Assembly: GCA_015665455.1 (NCBI GenBank)
Contig: JADFAD010000002.1
Span: 248,001 to 312,000, forward strand
Length of the DNA stretch: 64,000 bases
Direction: 5' to 3'
Origin: Oceanospirillaceae bacterium
Lineage (GTDB): Bacteria; Pseudomonadota; Gammaproteobacteria; Pseudomonadales; Litoribrevibacteraceae
Shown piece after piece: positions 37,714 to 52,261 of this stretch (positions are counted from its first letter, which is position 1; each line of letters opens with the position of its first letter). Position numbers and translations under genes: made by a program. Under the pieces are notes generated by a model, which had not been told where the DNA came from, ran no database searches, and saw nothing but the letters and a program-made list of their open reading frames with translations.

Positions 37714-39162
37714 ATGCATTTAGTGCTGACATCTCGCATCCTCGGCATTCTCTTGATGATCTTCAGCTTGGCCATGCTGCCTCCCATTGCTGTATCACTT
37801 ATCTATCAAGATGGTGGCGCAGAAGCATTCGGAATCGGGTTTGCGATTAACGTAATCGCAGGGTTTTGTTTATGGTTCCCCGCGCGTCGTTACCGTAAAG
37901 AACTTTCTGTGCGCGATGGTTTCTTAGTTACTCTCATGTTCTGGTTAGTATTGGCTTTATTTGGTTCGTTCCCTTTGATGCTCTCCGAAAGCCCAGGTCT
38001 TTCGTTCACCGATGCATTTTTTGAATCTCTCTCTGGTTTAACCACCACTGGAGCGACCGTCATGACCGGGCTGGATGATTTACCCCACTCGATTTTATTC
38101 TACCGCCAACAACTTCAGTGGTTAGGCGGCATGGGAATTATCGTACTCGCCGTCGCCATCCTCCCTATGCTGGGGATTGGTGGTATGCAGCTCTACCGCG
38201 CAGAAACGCCGGGACCAATGAAAGACTCCAAGTTAACCCCTCGAATCACCGAAACAGCAAAAGCACTTTGGTACATTTATCTGTCATTAACGGTGACGTG
38301 CGCGCTGGGGTATTGGATCGCAGGCATGAGCTTATTCGATGCCATTTGTCACAGTTTTGCGACCGTTGCCATTGGCGGGTTTTCAACACATGACGCGAGC
38401 ATAGGTTACTTCGACAGCACGGCGATCGAACTAATTTGTGTGTTCTTCATGATTATTTCAGCCATCAACTTCAGCCTGCACTTTCTTTCCTGGCGCAGGA
38501 ATACGTTGATTTATTATTGGAAAGATCCAGAAACACGGTTTTTCTTAAGTATCATCATGGTCGCCATTCTAATCACGGGCTTAACGTTAACCGCAACGGA
38601 AGTTTACTCTGAAAGCACCTCCTGGCGGCATGCGTTGTTTGGAGTTGTATCCGTCGCAACCACGACCGGTTTCGGGATTGGAGACTTTTCTTCTTGGCCG
38701 AGCTACTTGCCGTTTTTGGTATTCTCATTAGCGTTCATTGGCGGTTGTGCTGGCTCCACTGGTGGCGGTATGAAAGTAATCCGTACGTTATTGGTCTATA
38801 AACAAGGATTAAGAGAGATTCGTCGCTTACTCCACCCAAGTGCCGTTATCCCGATCAAGGTGGGCCGTAAGCCCGTTCCTGACCGTGTCATCGAAGCGGT
38901 GTGGGGGTTTTTCTCAGTATACATAATAACCTTTATCGGCTTACAAATTGGCCTTCTAATGTCCGGCTTGGACATGGTCACAGCATGGTCTGCTGTAGGC
39001 GCCTGCATCAATAATTTGGGGCCAGGTCTTGGTGAAGTTGCCGCTAACTATGGCGGGATTAACGACTCCGCAAAGTGGATTCTGAGCGCGGCTATGTTAC
39101 TTGGTCGACTAGAAATCTTTACCGTTCTTGTCCTCTTTATTCCTGATTTCTGGGAGCGCTGA
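37714..39162 (+). CDS. trkH: Trk potassium transporter membrane subunit TrkH
   Basis: 482 residues. Four membrane-pore-membrane repeats are present, with the selectivity loops seen as GLTTTGATVM, TVAIGGFSTHD, SVATTTGFGIGDF and ACINNLGPGLGEV. It takes up K+ together with TrkA. The 259 bases after the stop hold no gene; an imperfect hairpin (CCTCC...GGAGAGG, 39253-39272) followed by CCTTTTGTC may be a weak terminator. Confidence 0.97.
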   Translation: MHLVLTSRILGILLMIFSLAMLPPIAVSLIYQDGGAEAFGIGFAINVIAGFCLWFPARRYRKELSVRDGFLVTLMFWLVLALFGSFPLMLSESPGLSFTDAFFESLSGLTTTGATVMTGLDDLPHSILFYRQQLQWLGGMGIIVLAVAILPMLGIGGMQLYRAETPGPMKDSKLTPRITETAKALWYIYLSLTVTCALGYWIAGMSLFDAICHSFATVAIGGFSTHDASIGYFDSTAIELICVFFMIISAINFSLHFLSWRRNTLIYYWKDPETRFFLSIIMVAILITGLTLTATEVYSESTSWRHALFGVVSVATTTGFGIGDFSSWPSYLPFLVFSLAFIGGCAGSTGGGMKVIRTLLVYKQGLREIRRLLHPSAVIPIKVGRKPVPDRVIEAVWGFFSVYIITFIGLQIGLLMSGLDMVTAWSAVGACINNLGPGLGEVAANYGGINDSAKWILSAAMLLGRLEIFTVLVLFIPDFWER

Positions 39163-39421
39163 TTTCCAGCGCTTCGCAGGCTTTTTCCTTTTTACAAACC
39201 CTGCCTTCAAATAAGCAAAATAAATCCGATAAAAACCTCGAAACACCCCTCCAGTGCATTGCATGGAGAGGCCTTTTGTCATTATCATTGTCCGTTTGCT
39301 TAACACGTCTGCCAGACAAAAAGATTGAGTCGTCATTGCATTGCCATCGGTCCTATATGACACGCCTTATTCGCACTCTGACGACACCAACAAATAAGAT
39401 AGACAAATAAAGGGGTCTTCT

Positions 39422-40429
39422 GTGACCAAACCAGCTTATCAAGAACCAGATGTATTAACCTTCCAAGGGCTGATAGCAGCTCTACAAAATTTCTGGTCAC
39501 AACACGGCTGTGTCATTAACCAGCCAATCGATATGGAAGTCGGCGCAGGCACATTCCATACCTCTACATTTTTACGTGCCATTGGTCCTGAAAAGTGGAA
39601 CTCGGCTTACGTACAACCTTGCCGTCGTCCAACGGATGGCCGCTACGGTGAAAACCCGAACCGTCTTCAACACTACTATCAATTTCAAGTAGCAATGAAA
39701 CCATCTCCTGACAACATTCAGGAGCTGTATCTTGATTCATTGCGCATGATGGGCATTGACACTAACGTTCATGATATTCGCTTCGTAGAAGATAACTGGG
39801 AATCACCAACATTGGGTGCTTGGGGTCTTGGTTGGGAAGTATGGCTAAACGGAATGGAAGTTACGCAATTTACCTACTTTCAACAGGTAGGTGGTTTAGA
39901 GTGCTATCCCGTCACTGGTGAAATCACGTACGGTCTTGAGCGTATCGCAATGTACTTACAAGGCGTAGACAGCATTTTTGATCTTACTTGGTGCTACGGC
40001 CCCGATGGTTCGAAAGTTACTTACGGCGATGTATTCCATCAAAATGAAGTTGAGATGTCAGCGTACAACTTCGAACACGCAGACATTGATTTCATGTTCA
40101 AAGCGTTTGACCAACATGAAGCAGACTGTCAGCGTCTCATTGATTCTGGTCTGGCACTGCCTGCTTATGAAAAAGTTCTGAAAGCATCACACGCCTTCAA
40201 CATGCTTGATGCACGAAGTGCAATTTCAGTTACCGAACGTCAAGGCTATATCTTACGAGTAAGAACACTGGCTCGCGCTGTGGCAGAAGCCTATTTCAAT
40301 AGCCGTGCGGAATTAAAATTCCCGCTGGCAGAAGAAGGCGCCAGAGAAGAAGTGCTTGCGAAATACGTTGCAGCCAAAGCCCAAAAAGAAAAAGCCAAGA
40401 ATAAGAATGCTCAAAAAGGAGATAAGTAA
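39422..40429 (+). CDS. glyQ: Glycyl-tRNA synthetase alpha subunit
   Basis: 335 residues from a GTG start preceded by AAGGGG. Class II aminoacylation motifs are clear: [38 protein letters not shown] and [21 protein letters not shown]. Ends in a Lys-rich tail. It forms the alpha2-beta2 enzyme with GlyS, whose start overlaps the stop by one base (TAATG). Confidence 0.98.
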   Translation: MTKPAYQEPDVLTFQGLIAALQNFWSQHGCVINQPIDMEVGAGTFHTSTFLRAIGPEKWNSAYVQPCRRPTDGRYGENPNRLQHYYQFQVAMKPSPDNIQELYLDSLRMMGIDTNVHDIRFVEDNWESPTLGAWGLGWEVWLNGMEVTQFTYFQQVGGLECYPVTGEITYGLERIAMYLQGVDSIFDLTWCYGPDGSKVTYGDVFHQNEVEMSAYNFEHADIDFMFKAFDQHEADCQRLIDSGLALPAYEKVLKASHAFNMLDARSAISVTERQGYILRVRTLARAVAEAYFNSRAELKFPLAEEGAREEVLAKYVAAKAQKEKAKNKNAQKGDK

Positions 40430-42495
40430 TGTCGACTCGCGATTTCCTAGTTGAGCTAGGTACCGAAGAACTGCCACCGAAGGCACTGAAAAAATTAAGT
40501 GAAGCATTTGCTCAAGGCATTGAACTTGGCTTAGCCGATGCAAACCTATCCGGTTCCAAAACAGAAATTTTTGCTGCGCCTCGTCGTCTTGCAGTTCGCA
40601 TTTCAGATGTACCCGAAAAACAAGAAGACAAAGACGAAGTCGTCTATGGCCCTCCAGCCAAAATTGGCTTCGATGAAGACGGTAAGCCAACGAAAGCCGC
40701 TGAAGGCTTTGCAAAACGTTCTGGTGTTGATGTCTCTGAAATCAAAACAGGCGACAACGGCAAGTTGATGATTGAATTAAGCATCAAAGGTCAACAAACC
40801 ACGGAGCTATTGGCTGCGATTGTCCAAAACAGCTTGGATAAGTTACCTATTCCTAAACGTATGCGCTGGGGAGCAAGCCGTACTGAATTTGTACGTCCTG
40901 TCCATTGGTTAATTATGTTGTTGGGTGACAAAGTCGTTGAAGGGAATGTGTTAGGCCTTAACGCTGGAAACACCTCAAAAGGGCATCGTTTTCACGCGCC
41001 TGAAACTATCGAAATCAATTCACCTGCCGAATACGAAGAAAAGCTACGTCAAGCGTATGTAATGGCAAGCTTTGCGGAACGCCAAGACTTGATCAATGAG
41101 CAAGTAATTGCTGAAGGTAAGAAGCTTGGTGGCCAAGCAGTCATTGATGACGACTTACTGAATGAAGTAACAGCGTTGAATGAATGGCCTGTTGCACTCG
41201 CAGGTAAGTTTGAAGAAAGCTTCTTGGACGTTGCGTCGGAAGCACTTATTTCTTCTATGAAAGAACATCAGAAATACTTCCATGTTGTGGACAGTAATGA
41301 TCAGCTAATGCCGAACTTCATTACGGTTGCCAACATCGAAAGTAAAGACCCTAGCCAAGTCATCGAAGGTAACGAAAAAGTAATTCGACCTCGCCTGGCT
41401 GATGCTGCATTTTTCTGGAATACAGACAAGAAAAATCCACTGGAAAGTCGTTTTGAAAAATTGTCTTCTGTCGTCTGGGTTAATAAACTTGGAACGGTTG
41501 CAGATAAATCTCAACGTATTGCAACGTTAGCAGCTAAGATCGCTGACGCAACCGGTGGCGATAAAGCGCTGGCCGAACGCGCAGGAAAGCTGTGTAAAAC
41601 AGACCTAGTGACTCAAATGGTTTATGAGTTCCCTGACATGCAAGGTATCGCTGGACGCTACTACGCAGAAAACGACGGTGAAGCAGCGGATGTTTGTGCG
41701 GCTATGGTTGAGCAATATATGCCTGCATACGCAGGTGATCAACTGCCAGAAACAACAACAGGGACTGCCATTGCCCTAGCAGATCGCTTAGACAGTCTTG
41801 TAGGCCTATTCGGTCTTGGCCAAATACCAACAGGCACAAAAGACCCATTTGCGTTAAGACGCGCATCTCTGGGTGTACTGCGAATCTTAGTTGAAAAGAA
41901 GATCGACTTGGATCTATCTGAGCTGATTGACTGGGCAATTGATAATAGCTGGCCCATTGAACTTAAGCCTGAAACTAAGTCTGTCTTAACGGAATACATG
42001 CTTGATCGATTCAGTGCTTGGTATCAAGACGAAAACATTCCGGCGGAAGTATTTCAAGCCGTTCGAGCTCGTGGTGTAACCAAACCACTGGATATTAACA
42101 GCCGCGTTCATGCAGTGTTTGGTTTCTACAAGTTAGATGCCGCACAAGCGCTTGCTGCTGCAAATAAACGAGTGTCTAATATTTTGGCGAAACAAGCAGG
42201 CGAGGGGATTGGTAACTCAATCAACTCAGCGCTATTACAAGAAGACGCTGAAAAGTTACTTGCAGAAAAAGTGAGTAACGTAGCGAGTGAGCTTGAAAGC
42301 GTTTTCGAAGCAGCAAACTATACCGTTGCCATGGAAACATTAGCCCAACTTCGAGAGCCGGTCGATCAATTCTTTGATCAAGTGATGGTCATGGCGGATG
42401 ATCAAGCAGTTCGAGAAAATCGTTTAGCTCTTTTATCTAATCTAAGGAACTTGTTTCTAGAAGTCGCTGATATATCACTTCTTCAAACGTCATAG
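40429..42495 (+). CDS. glyS: Glycyl-tRNA synthetase beta subunit
   Basis: 688 residues, the usual GlyS length. It begins [20 protein letters not shown], a family hallmark, and has an HD-like core and a C-terminal anticodon-binding domain (DALR-type, after about 585). It is translationally coupled to glyQ. A hairpin (CGTTCTAA...TTAGAACG, 42523-42546) and a strong terminator follow. Confidence 0.98.
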   Translation: MSTRDFLVELGTEELPPKALKKLSEAFAQGIELGLADANLSGSKTEIFAAPRRLAVRISDVPEKQEDKDEVVYGPPAKIGFDEDGKPTKAAEGFAKRSGVDVSEIKTGDNGKLMIELSIKGQQTTELLAAIVQNSLDKLPIPKRMRWGASRTEFVRPVHWLIMLLGDKVVEGNVLGLNAGNTSKGHRFHAPETIEINSPAEYEEKLRQAYVMASFAERQDLINEQVIAEGKKLGGQAVIDDDLLNEVTALNEWPVALAGKFEESFLDVASEALISSMKEHQKYFHVVDSNDQLMPNFITVANIESKDPSQVIEGNEKVIRPRLADAAFFWNTDKKNPLESRFEKLSSVVWVNKLGTVADKSQRIATLAAKIADATGGDKALAERAGKLCKTDLVTQMVYEFPDMQGIAGRYYAENDGEAADVCAAMVEQYMPAYAGDQLPETTTGTAIALADRLDSLVGLFGLGQIPTGTKDPFALRRASLGVLRILVEKKIDLDLSELIDWAIDNSWPIELKPETKSVLTEYMLDRFSAWYQDENIPAEVFQAVRARGVTKPLDINSRVHAVFGFYKLDAAQALAAANKRVSNILAKQAGEGIGNSINSALLQEDAEKLLAEKVSNVASELESVFEAANYTVAMETLAQLREPVDQFFDQVMVMADDQAVRENRLALLSNLRNLFLEVADISLLQTS

Positions 42496-42556
42496 CTTAG
42501 AAATTGAGACGGCAAATAAAAACGTTCTAAAGAACACCTTAGAACGATAGTCGAAT

Positions 42557-42595
42557 AAAAAGGGGGAAGCACAATTGTTGCGTCCCCCTTTTTTT
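42557..42595. terminator. Bidirectional intrinsic terminator between glyS and acyl-CoA dehydrogenase
   Basis: AAAAAGGGGGA and TCCCCCTTTTTT surround a 15-base AT-rich loop (which itself can fold as CAATTG). The A- and T-runs serve both glyS and the convergent dehydrogenase gene. Confidence 0.92.
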
Positions 42596-42630
42596 ATTGA
42601 GTGCCCTATCCTAAATAGGATTAACACTTA

Positions 42631-43851
42631 TCACTTAAGCTCAGCGGAGGTTTTATTTAAAAGCCGTCGGGCAATAATGAGCAATTGAATTTGTTGAGTC
42701 CCTTCAAAAATATCAAGAATTTTTGAATCTCGCCCCCATTTCTCCAAAAGCTCCAACTCTGAATAACCGACACTTGAGCAAAGCTCTATACACTTCAAAG
42801 TAATGTAATTACACGTACGGCCTGCTTTTGCTTTTGCAATCGATGCATCCATGGAATTTGGTAAACCGTTATCGGCCATCCAAGCCGCCTTCAAAGTAAG
42901 TAAACGGGCGGCCTCTAAATCCGCTTCCATGCGATAAAGCTCTGCATCCACGTAAGAGGCATTATTGATCGGTGACGCATACGAATTTTTTGCTGTGGCT
43001 TGATCTAAGGAACCAGACAATAACTCCTTGGTTTTCTCAAGTGCGGCTCTGGCTAACCCAACCGCCATAGAGGCAACAACGGGACGAGTATTATCAAAGG
43101 TCTCCATGACCCCACCGAAACCTTTTTTAACATCCACCTCTGGATTACCCAATAGGTTTTCTTTAGGCACACGGCAATCACAGAAATTGATGGTTGCAGT
43201 ATCAGACGCCTTAATTCCAAGCTTATGTTCTAACCGACTGACCTCCATTCCCGGAGTGCCTTTCTCCACGACAAACGATTTAATGGCGGCTTTCCCGAGC
43301 GCCTTATCTAAGGTAGCCCAAACAACCACCGCGTCCGATCGTTCACCCGAAGTCACAAAGATTTTTTCACCGTTCAGGATATAGTGATCCCCATCTTCCT
43401 TCGCTGTTGTACTGATATTTGCAGAGTCAGACCCTGCTCCCGGCTCTGTAATAGCCATAGAAGCCCAAGTATTCTTGAACCTAACCAATTGCTCTTCATT
43501 TGCTACGGCTGCAATGGCGGCGTTACCAAGCCCTTGTCGAGGAAGACTAAGTGCTAACCCTACATCGCCCCAACACAATTCGGTTAGCCCAAGCACCGTT
43601 GACATATTCGTGCCATTTTTTATGCCCTCCGATTGCCTCGTTTTATCTTTACTTAGTTTTCCTGCACCTGCGCCCCCATGGATATCACCATCATTCATCC
43701 CATCCATGACGGCAGCGAGCATATCCAACTCTTTGGGGTAGGAGTGTTCAGCATTGTCGTATTTACGAGAAATAGGACGAAAGACTTCATTTGCAACCTG
43801 GTACGCTTGATTAATCAATGCACTGAATTTTTTTGGTGTTTCTAAGTTCAT
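42631..43851 (-). CDS. Acyl-CoA dehydrogenase family protein
   Basis: 406 residues from the ATG of MNLETPKK, eight bases after AGGAG. FAD/substrate motifs are typical: MAITEPGAGSDSANISTTA, LNGEKIFVTSGERSD, and the C-terminal FEGTQQIQ with the catalytic-type Glu. It probably oxidises a CoA thioester at C2-C3 in fatty-acid breakdown; the chain length is unknown. It lies 37 bases downstream of a second, divergent dehydrogenase gene on the same strand. Confidence 0.92.
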   Translation of the reverse strand: MNLETPKKFSALINQAYQVANEVFRPISRKYDNAEHSYPKELDMLAAVMDGMNDGDIHGGAGAGKLSKDKTRQSEGIKNGTNMSTVLGLTELCWGDVGLALSLPRQGLGNAAIAAVANEEQLVRFKNTWASMAITEPGAGSDSANISTTAKEDGDHYILNGEKIFVTSGERSDAVVVWATLDKALGKAAIKSFVVEKGTPGMEVSRLEHKLGIKASDTATINFCDCRVPKENLLGNPEVDVKKGFGGVMETFDNTRPVVASMAVGLARAALEKTKELLSGSLDQATAKNSYASPINNASYVDAELYRMEADLEAARLLTLKAAWMADNGLPNSMDASIAKAKAGRTCNYITLKCIELCSSVGYSELELLEKWGRDSKILDIFEGTQQIQLLIIARRLLNKTSAELK

Positions 43852-43888
43852 AGCCATTACTCCTGTTAATAAAAGACGAGACGATTAA

Positions 43889-45214
43889 TCAAAGATGTAT
43901 ACCGCCTTCTGCTAACCCGATAACACGTAGATCTCGATACCAGCGCTCAACAGGGTGCTCTTTTGTGAACCCATGACCGCCTAGGAGCTGCACACCGTTA
44001 GTTGCTATATTCATCGCTTTTTCAGCACACATAACTTTGGCTAAAAAAGCTTCCTTCTGAAAGTTGAGGCCATTCTCTGCTCGACTGACAGCTCTAAGCG
44101 TCAGCATTCGCATGGATTCCAAATCAATCTTCATATCTGAAATCATGAACGCAACGGACTGTCTTTGACTGATGGGCTCTCCAAAGGCAACACGCTCATT
44201 ACAGTAAGGAATAACGTAATCTAGAATTGCCTGACAAGTTCCTATGGCTAATGAACACCAGCCCAGCCGAGAGTTATCTACAAACGCCTGATAACTGAAC
44301 TCCTTATCCAGTCCCAACCTTTGCGCCTTATTCACTTCAACATTATCAAGCTTCAATCGGGCCAGAGAAGAAGCTCTAATTCCCATGCTGTTATCTTCTT
44401 TAACTGACAGACCTAACGTCGAGCTTTCAACAATGAATACGGCTTGCTCAGTCTCTTGGTTATCTTCAATTACTTTTGCAGCAACCAAATATAATTCTGA
44501 ATTTAATCCAACGGGGACCAAACTCTTTACCCCATTTAAAACATACGAGTTGCCAATTACTTTCGCCGTTGTTTTTAAATCATAAGGGTCGAATAGGGGT
44601 GTAGGTTCATTAACCGCAATAGAAGCCACAGGTGAATCATCGTCTAGAAATGTAGGTAGATATTTTCCCTGCTGCTCAGCCGAACCCCATTGCGATATTG
44701 CACTGGCTACACCAATAGGAGCCATTAAAGAAATCGCTGTTCCCATGTCTCCGTAGGCAAGATCCTCTGTAATCAGAGCGTTGGTCATTTGACTTCTTTG
44801 TGCTGCAGCGCCACCCAGTGATTCAGGTATTGAGCAATAAATTAAGCCCAGCGTTTGAGCTTGTAGGAAAATATCCTGCGCCGTTTTGCAGGCGTCATTT
44901 GCTTCGGCTGAAATAGGTCTAATAACTTCCGTCGAAAACCGTTGAACATTCTCACGAATCATTTTCTGTTCGTCACTGATGTTCAAATCAAATAAGTTAT
45001 TCCCTTGTTTAGGAGCGGTTAACCGAGCTGGATTTAAAAGTTTATTAACTGCTTTGAATTGCCTAGAGGCTAGACCAACGGCTTGAAAGCCTTTCTTTGT
45101 TGATGAATAACTTATTGTCTCAATCAATTTCCTAAGCCCAAACTTGTCAGCTAAGGATGATCCAGCAAATTGATTCAGCACTGATAAAGCAAAACCTGTT
45201 GCATCTCTACTCAT
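43889..45214 (-). CDS. Acyl-CoA dehydrogenase family protein, extended N-terminus and short C-terminus
   Basis: 441 residues. An unusual ~75-residue N-terminal segment (LADKFGLRKLIETISYSSTK) precedes the acyl-CoA dehydrogenase fold (after FDLNISDEQKMIRENVQRF). The usual ITEPGAGSD segment is replaced by IAVNEPTPLFDPYD. The protein stops at GLAEGGIHL, just after the catalytic-Glu position, lacking the normal EGT-x-x-IQ and last helix. It may be an altered-specificity enzyme or a non-catalytic partner of the adjacent gene. AAGGAG precedes the ATG. Confidence 0.88.
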   Translation of the reverse strand: MSRDATGFALSVLNQFAGSSLADKFGLRKLIETISYSSTKKGFQAVGLASRQFKAVNKLLNPARLTAPKQGNNLFDLNISDEQKMIRENVQRFSTEVIRPISAEANDACKTAQDIFLQAQTLGLIYCSIPESLGGAAAQRSQMTNALITEDLAYGDMGTAISLMAPIGVASAISQWGSAEQQGKYLPTFLDDDSPVASIAVNEPTPLFDPYDLKTTAKVIGNSYVLNGVKSLVPVGLNSELYLVAAKVIEDNQETEQAVFIVESSTLGLSVKEDNSMGIRASSLARLKLDNVEVNKAQRLGLDKEFSYQAFVDNSRLGWCSLAIGTCQAILDYVIPYCNERVAFGEPISQRQSVAFMISDMKIDLESMRMLTLRAVSRAENGLNFQKEAFLAKVMCAEKAMNIATNGVQLLGGHGFTKEHPVERWYRDLRVIGLAEGGIHL

Positions 45215-45258
45215 GAAAATACTCCTTTACCGTGTGATTTTCTTAAATACACAATCAA

Positions 45259-45274
45259 TGTTTCATGTGAAACA
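45259..45274. other. parS: parS-like site (one mismatch)
   Basis: TGTTTCATGTGAAACA differs from the ParB-binding consensus TGTTTCACGTGAAACA at one central base. It lies in noncoding DNA 45 bases upstream of the acyl-CoA dehydrogenase start and within 10 kb of dnaA, where chromosomal parS sites are usually found. Confidence 0.65.
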
Positions 45275-45585
45275 TATTAGGTGTTTTACAGAGTCACACA
45301 GTAAAGAGTCATTTCCATTGGCTGTTTTGCATCTACCTCTTGGCAAAAAGGTCAATCAATGACAAGGCTTAAAACATACACGGAGCTGCGTAGGAATACA
45401 GGACAACTGAAGGGGACATTCTCGGAATACATAGTCTCTTGAATCAATAAATAGTGCCTTTAACCTTCAAATAAACTAAGTGATTAACATCAGAAATTTC
45501 AAACAAACTACTCCATAAAGCTATTAAATAACCGATTATTTTTGCACCTATAGTCATATTCACGAACTTGTCATCAACTCTTAAC

Positions 45586-45614
45586 TTGCATACAGTTATC
45601 TCGATAACTATTAT
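45586..45614 (+). promoter_or_regulatory. Sigma-70-type promoter with embedded operator, upstream of the 75-residue gene
   Basis: TTGCAT (45586-45591), a 17-base spacer, and TATTAT (45609-45614). A palindrome AGTTATC-TC-GATAACT (45594-45609) fills the spacer, the place where a repressor or a promoter-remodelling activator would bind. It leaves a leader of about 55 bases before the ATG at 45677. Confidence 0.55.
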
Positions 45615-45676
45615 TGCACTACTATAGATAATATAAATACGATTCAAATAAAAGCTAACGATTGAGGAAGATATAA

Positions 45677-45904
45677 ATGTCAGATAAATGGTTAACAAGC
45701 ATGAAAACAGAAGACCCACAATCCGGATATGAATTAGCGATAAAGCTATCCAGAATGGGCGTTAAGTACACTCAACCGTCCGACGAAGTAAGAAAAAAAG
45801 TTCGCCCTGCTTACGCAGAAGACCCTACAAACCTTATTGCATCATCCCAGGTTATTGCTACTAACTTTCAAACGATTGCTGCAGCCAATAACTACTGGCT
45901 GTAA
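45677..45904 (+). CDS. Uncharacterised 75-residue protein
   Basis: A self-contained gene: promoter with palindromic operator upstream, a GAGGAAG ribosome site about eight bases before the ATG, and an intrinsic terminator 40 bases after the stop. The protein is soluble, polar and Lys/Asp-rich at first (KWLTSMKTEDPQSGYELAIK), with a hydrophobic Ala/Ile-rich C-terminal helix ending in AAANNYWL. No signal peptide, membrane helix or known motif is seen and I do not recognise the family. The surrounding 460 bases upstream hold only a parS-like site and this promoter. Confidence 0.7.
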   Translation: MSDKWLTSMKTEDPQSGYELAIKLSRMGVKYTQPSDEVRKKVRPAYAEDPTNLIASSQVIATNFQTIAAANNYWL

Positions 45905-45941
45905 GTAATATGAATTAAGAAAGAGGGGGATTAAAAATCCC

Positions 45942-45970
45942 AAAAAAAAAGCCCTGAATAGGGCCTTTTT
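45942..45970. terminator. Bidirectional terminator between the 75-residue gene and gyrB
   Basis: An A9 run, GCCCT-gaat-AGGGC, one mismatch, then TTTTT. The short GC stem is extended by A-T pairs. It lies 40 bases after the plus-strand gene and 30 bases after the gyrB stop on the minus strand. Confidence 0.8.
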
Positions 45971-45999
45971 ATTACATCAATAAAACAAGAAGTGTCGAA

Positions 46000-49528
<3,529 letters not shown>

Positions 49529-49621
49529 ATCTGCCCTAAATACATAAATAAAATTTAAGAAGATAAACTAATTAACAGGACTCGGCTTATCAACACTAAG
49601 ATAACATTTTAGCAACACCAT

Positions 49622-49662
49622 AAAAAAATCCCTACTCCAGAATCAGTGGAATAGGGATTTTA
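49622..49662. terminator. Bidirectional-type terminator after the lipase gene
   Basis: ATCCCTA-C-TCCA pairs with TGGA-A-TAGGGAT, flanked by A7 and TTTTAT. On the minus strand it ends the lipase transcript about 50 bases after the stop. The 181 bases between the lipase and recF hold nothing else recognised. Confidence 0.85.
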
Positions 49663-49709
49663 TTTGTATCGTTAAAATGTAAAAAGGATCGAGTCCTAGT
49701 TATACAGAC

Positions 49710-51015
<1,306 letters not shown>

Positions 51016-52116
51016 CTAAAGCTTCATAGGCATAACAACGTAAACGGACGTTCCGCCATCAAAGTCTTCAACCAACGCACTGCTGTTTGCATTGGACAAT
51101 GTCATTTTTACTTGTTCGCCAGATAAAGCATTTAAGACGTCCAACAAGTAAGTGACATTAAAACCAATTTCAAGCAAGTCGCCTTCGTAATCTACGCCGA
51201 CTGTTTCTTCTGCTTGTTCTTGTTCCGGGTTGTTAGCAACCACTTGAAGAGAATCCCCTTCAACCGTTAAACGAACACCACGATATTTTTCATTTGATAG
51301 AATGGCCGTACGCTGAAAAACTTGACGAAGTTCTTGGCGATTACCACACAGGTATTTGTCACCGCCTTTAGGGACAACGCGCTCGTAATCAGGAAATTTA
51401 CCTTCCACCAGCTTTGATGTAAATAAGTAGTCACCAGCACCAATACGAATATGATTTGTGCCAACGGTTACCGAAATAACATCATCACTGTCACCCAACA
51501 AACGTTGTAATTCAATAACGCCTTTACGAGGAACAATGACTTGCTTCTTGTCGCAAGCCACATCTGCAGAACTGTCGGACATGGCCAGTCGGTGACCGTC
51601 CGTAGCTACCGTACGAACAACACCTTGAGAAACCTCAAGTAACATTCCATTTAGATAATAACGAACGTCTTGCTGAGCCATTGCAAAACTTGTTTGATCG
51701 AACTGGGTTTTTAAATCTTCAGCTTTCATTGTGAAGTTTAATGCCGCTTCACTTTCTTCCACATTCGGAAAATCATCCGCAGGAAGGGTCGCTAGAACAA
51801 ATCGGCTTCGACCCGCTTTAACTTGTGCTTTAGCCCCATCGGTTGAAAATTCGATTTCAGACTGATCAGGTAAAGACTTACAGATATCTAACAATTTACG
51901 AGCAGGAACGGTTATTTGACCCGATTCACCCGGTTGCTCCAGCGTTAAAGTGCCTATTAGTTCAACTTCTAAATCCGTGCCCGTCAGCTTTAACTGACCT
52001 TCTTCAAGCACCATTAAAATATTCGATAAAATAGGTAGTGTATGTCGACGCTCAACAACCCCTGCAACCAGCTGCAAAGGACGCAACAGAGCTTCCCTGG
52101 AAATCGCAAATTTCAT
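51016..52116 (-). CDS. dnaN: DNA polymerase III beta subunit (sliding clamp)
   Basis: 366 residues, starting MKFAISREALLRPLQLVAGVVERRHTLPIL (family hallmark begins here) and ending VVMPMKL, the conserved clamp C-terminus. It forms the dimeric ring that tethers Pol III to DNA. It follows dnaA by 145 bases on the same strand and ends at its own terminator rather than running on into recF. Confidence 0.99.
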   Translation of the reverse strand: MKFAISREALLRPLQLVAGVVERRHTLPILSNILMVLEEGQLKLTGTDLEVELIGTLTLEQPGESGQITVPARKLLDICKSLPDQSEIEFSTDGAKAQVKAGRSRFVLATLPADDFPNVEESEAALNFTMKAEDLKTQFDQTSFAMAQQDVRYYLNGMLLEVSQGVVRTVATDGHRLAMSDSSADVACDKKQVIVPRKGVIELQRLLGDSDDVISVTVGTNHIRIGAGDYLFTSKLVEGKFPDYERVVPKGGDKYLCGNRQELRQVFQRTAILSNEKYRGVRLTVEGDSLQVVANNPEQEQAEETVGVDYEGDLLEIGFNVTYLLDVLNALSGEQVKMTLSNANSSALVEDFDGGTSVYVVMPMKL

Positions 52117-52261
52117 TAGATCCCGCTCTCTTATTCTAAGTAATTCAAATGAGTTCTATTATTCACTAAAAAACAAACAGATGCACCCATCGATGTGGGA
52201 TACATTGTTATCATTATTCCACTGGAATAACTGCTTATTTGTAAGATAATAAACGTGGATT

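Noticed and set aside
39109-39363. Minus-strand ORFs between trkH and glyQ
   Set aside because: Basic, low-quality translations without ribosome sites, partly antisense to trkH; treated as chance frames in the intergenic region.
45444-45719. Minus-strand 91-residue ORF opposite the 75-residue gene
   Set aside because: It is antisense to a gene with promoter, ribosome site and terminator; the hydrophobic translation reflects AT-rich DNA.
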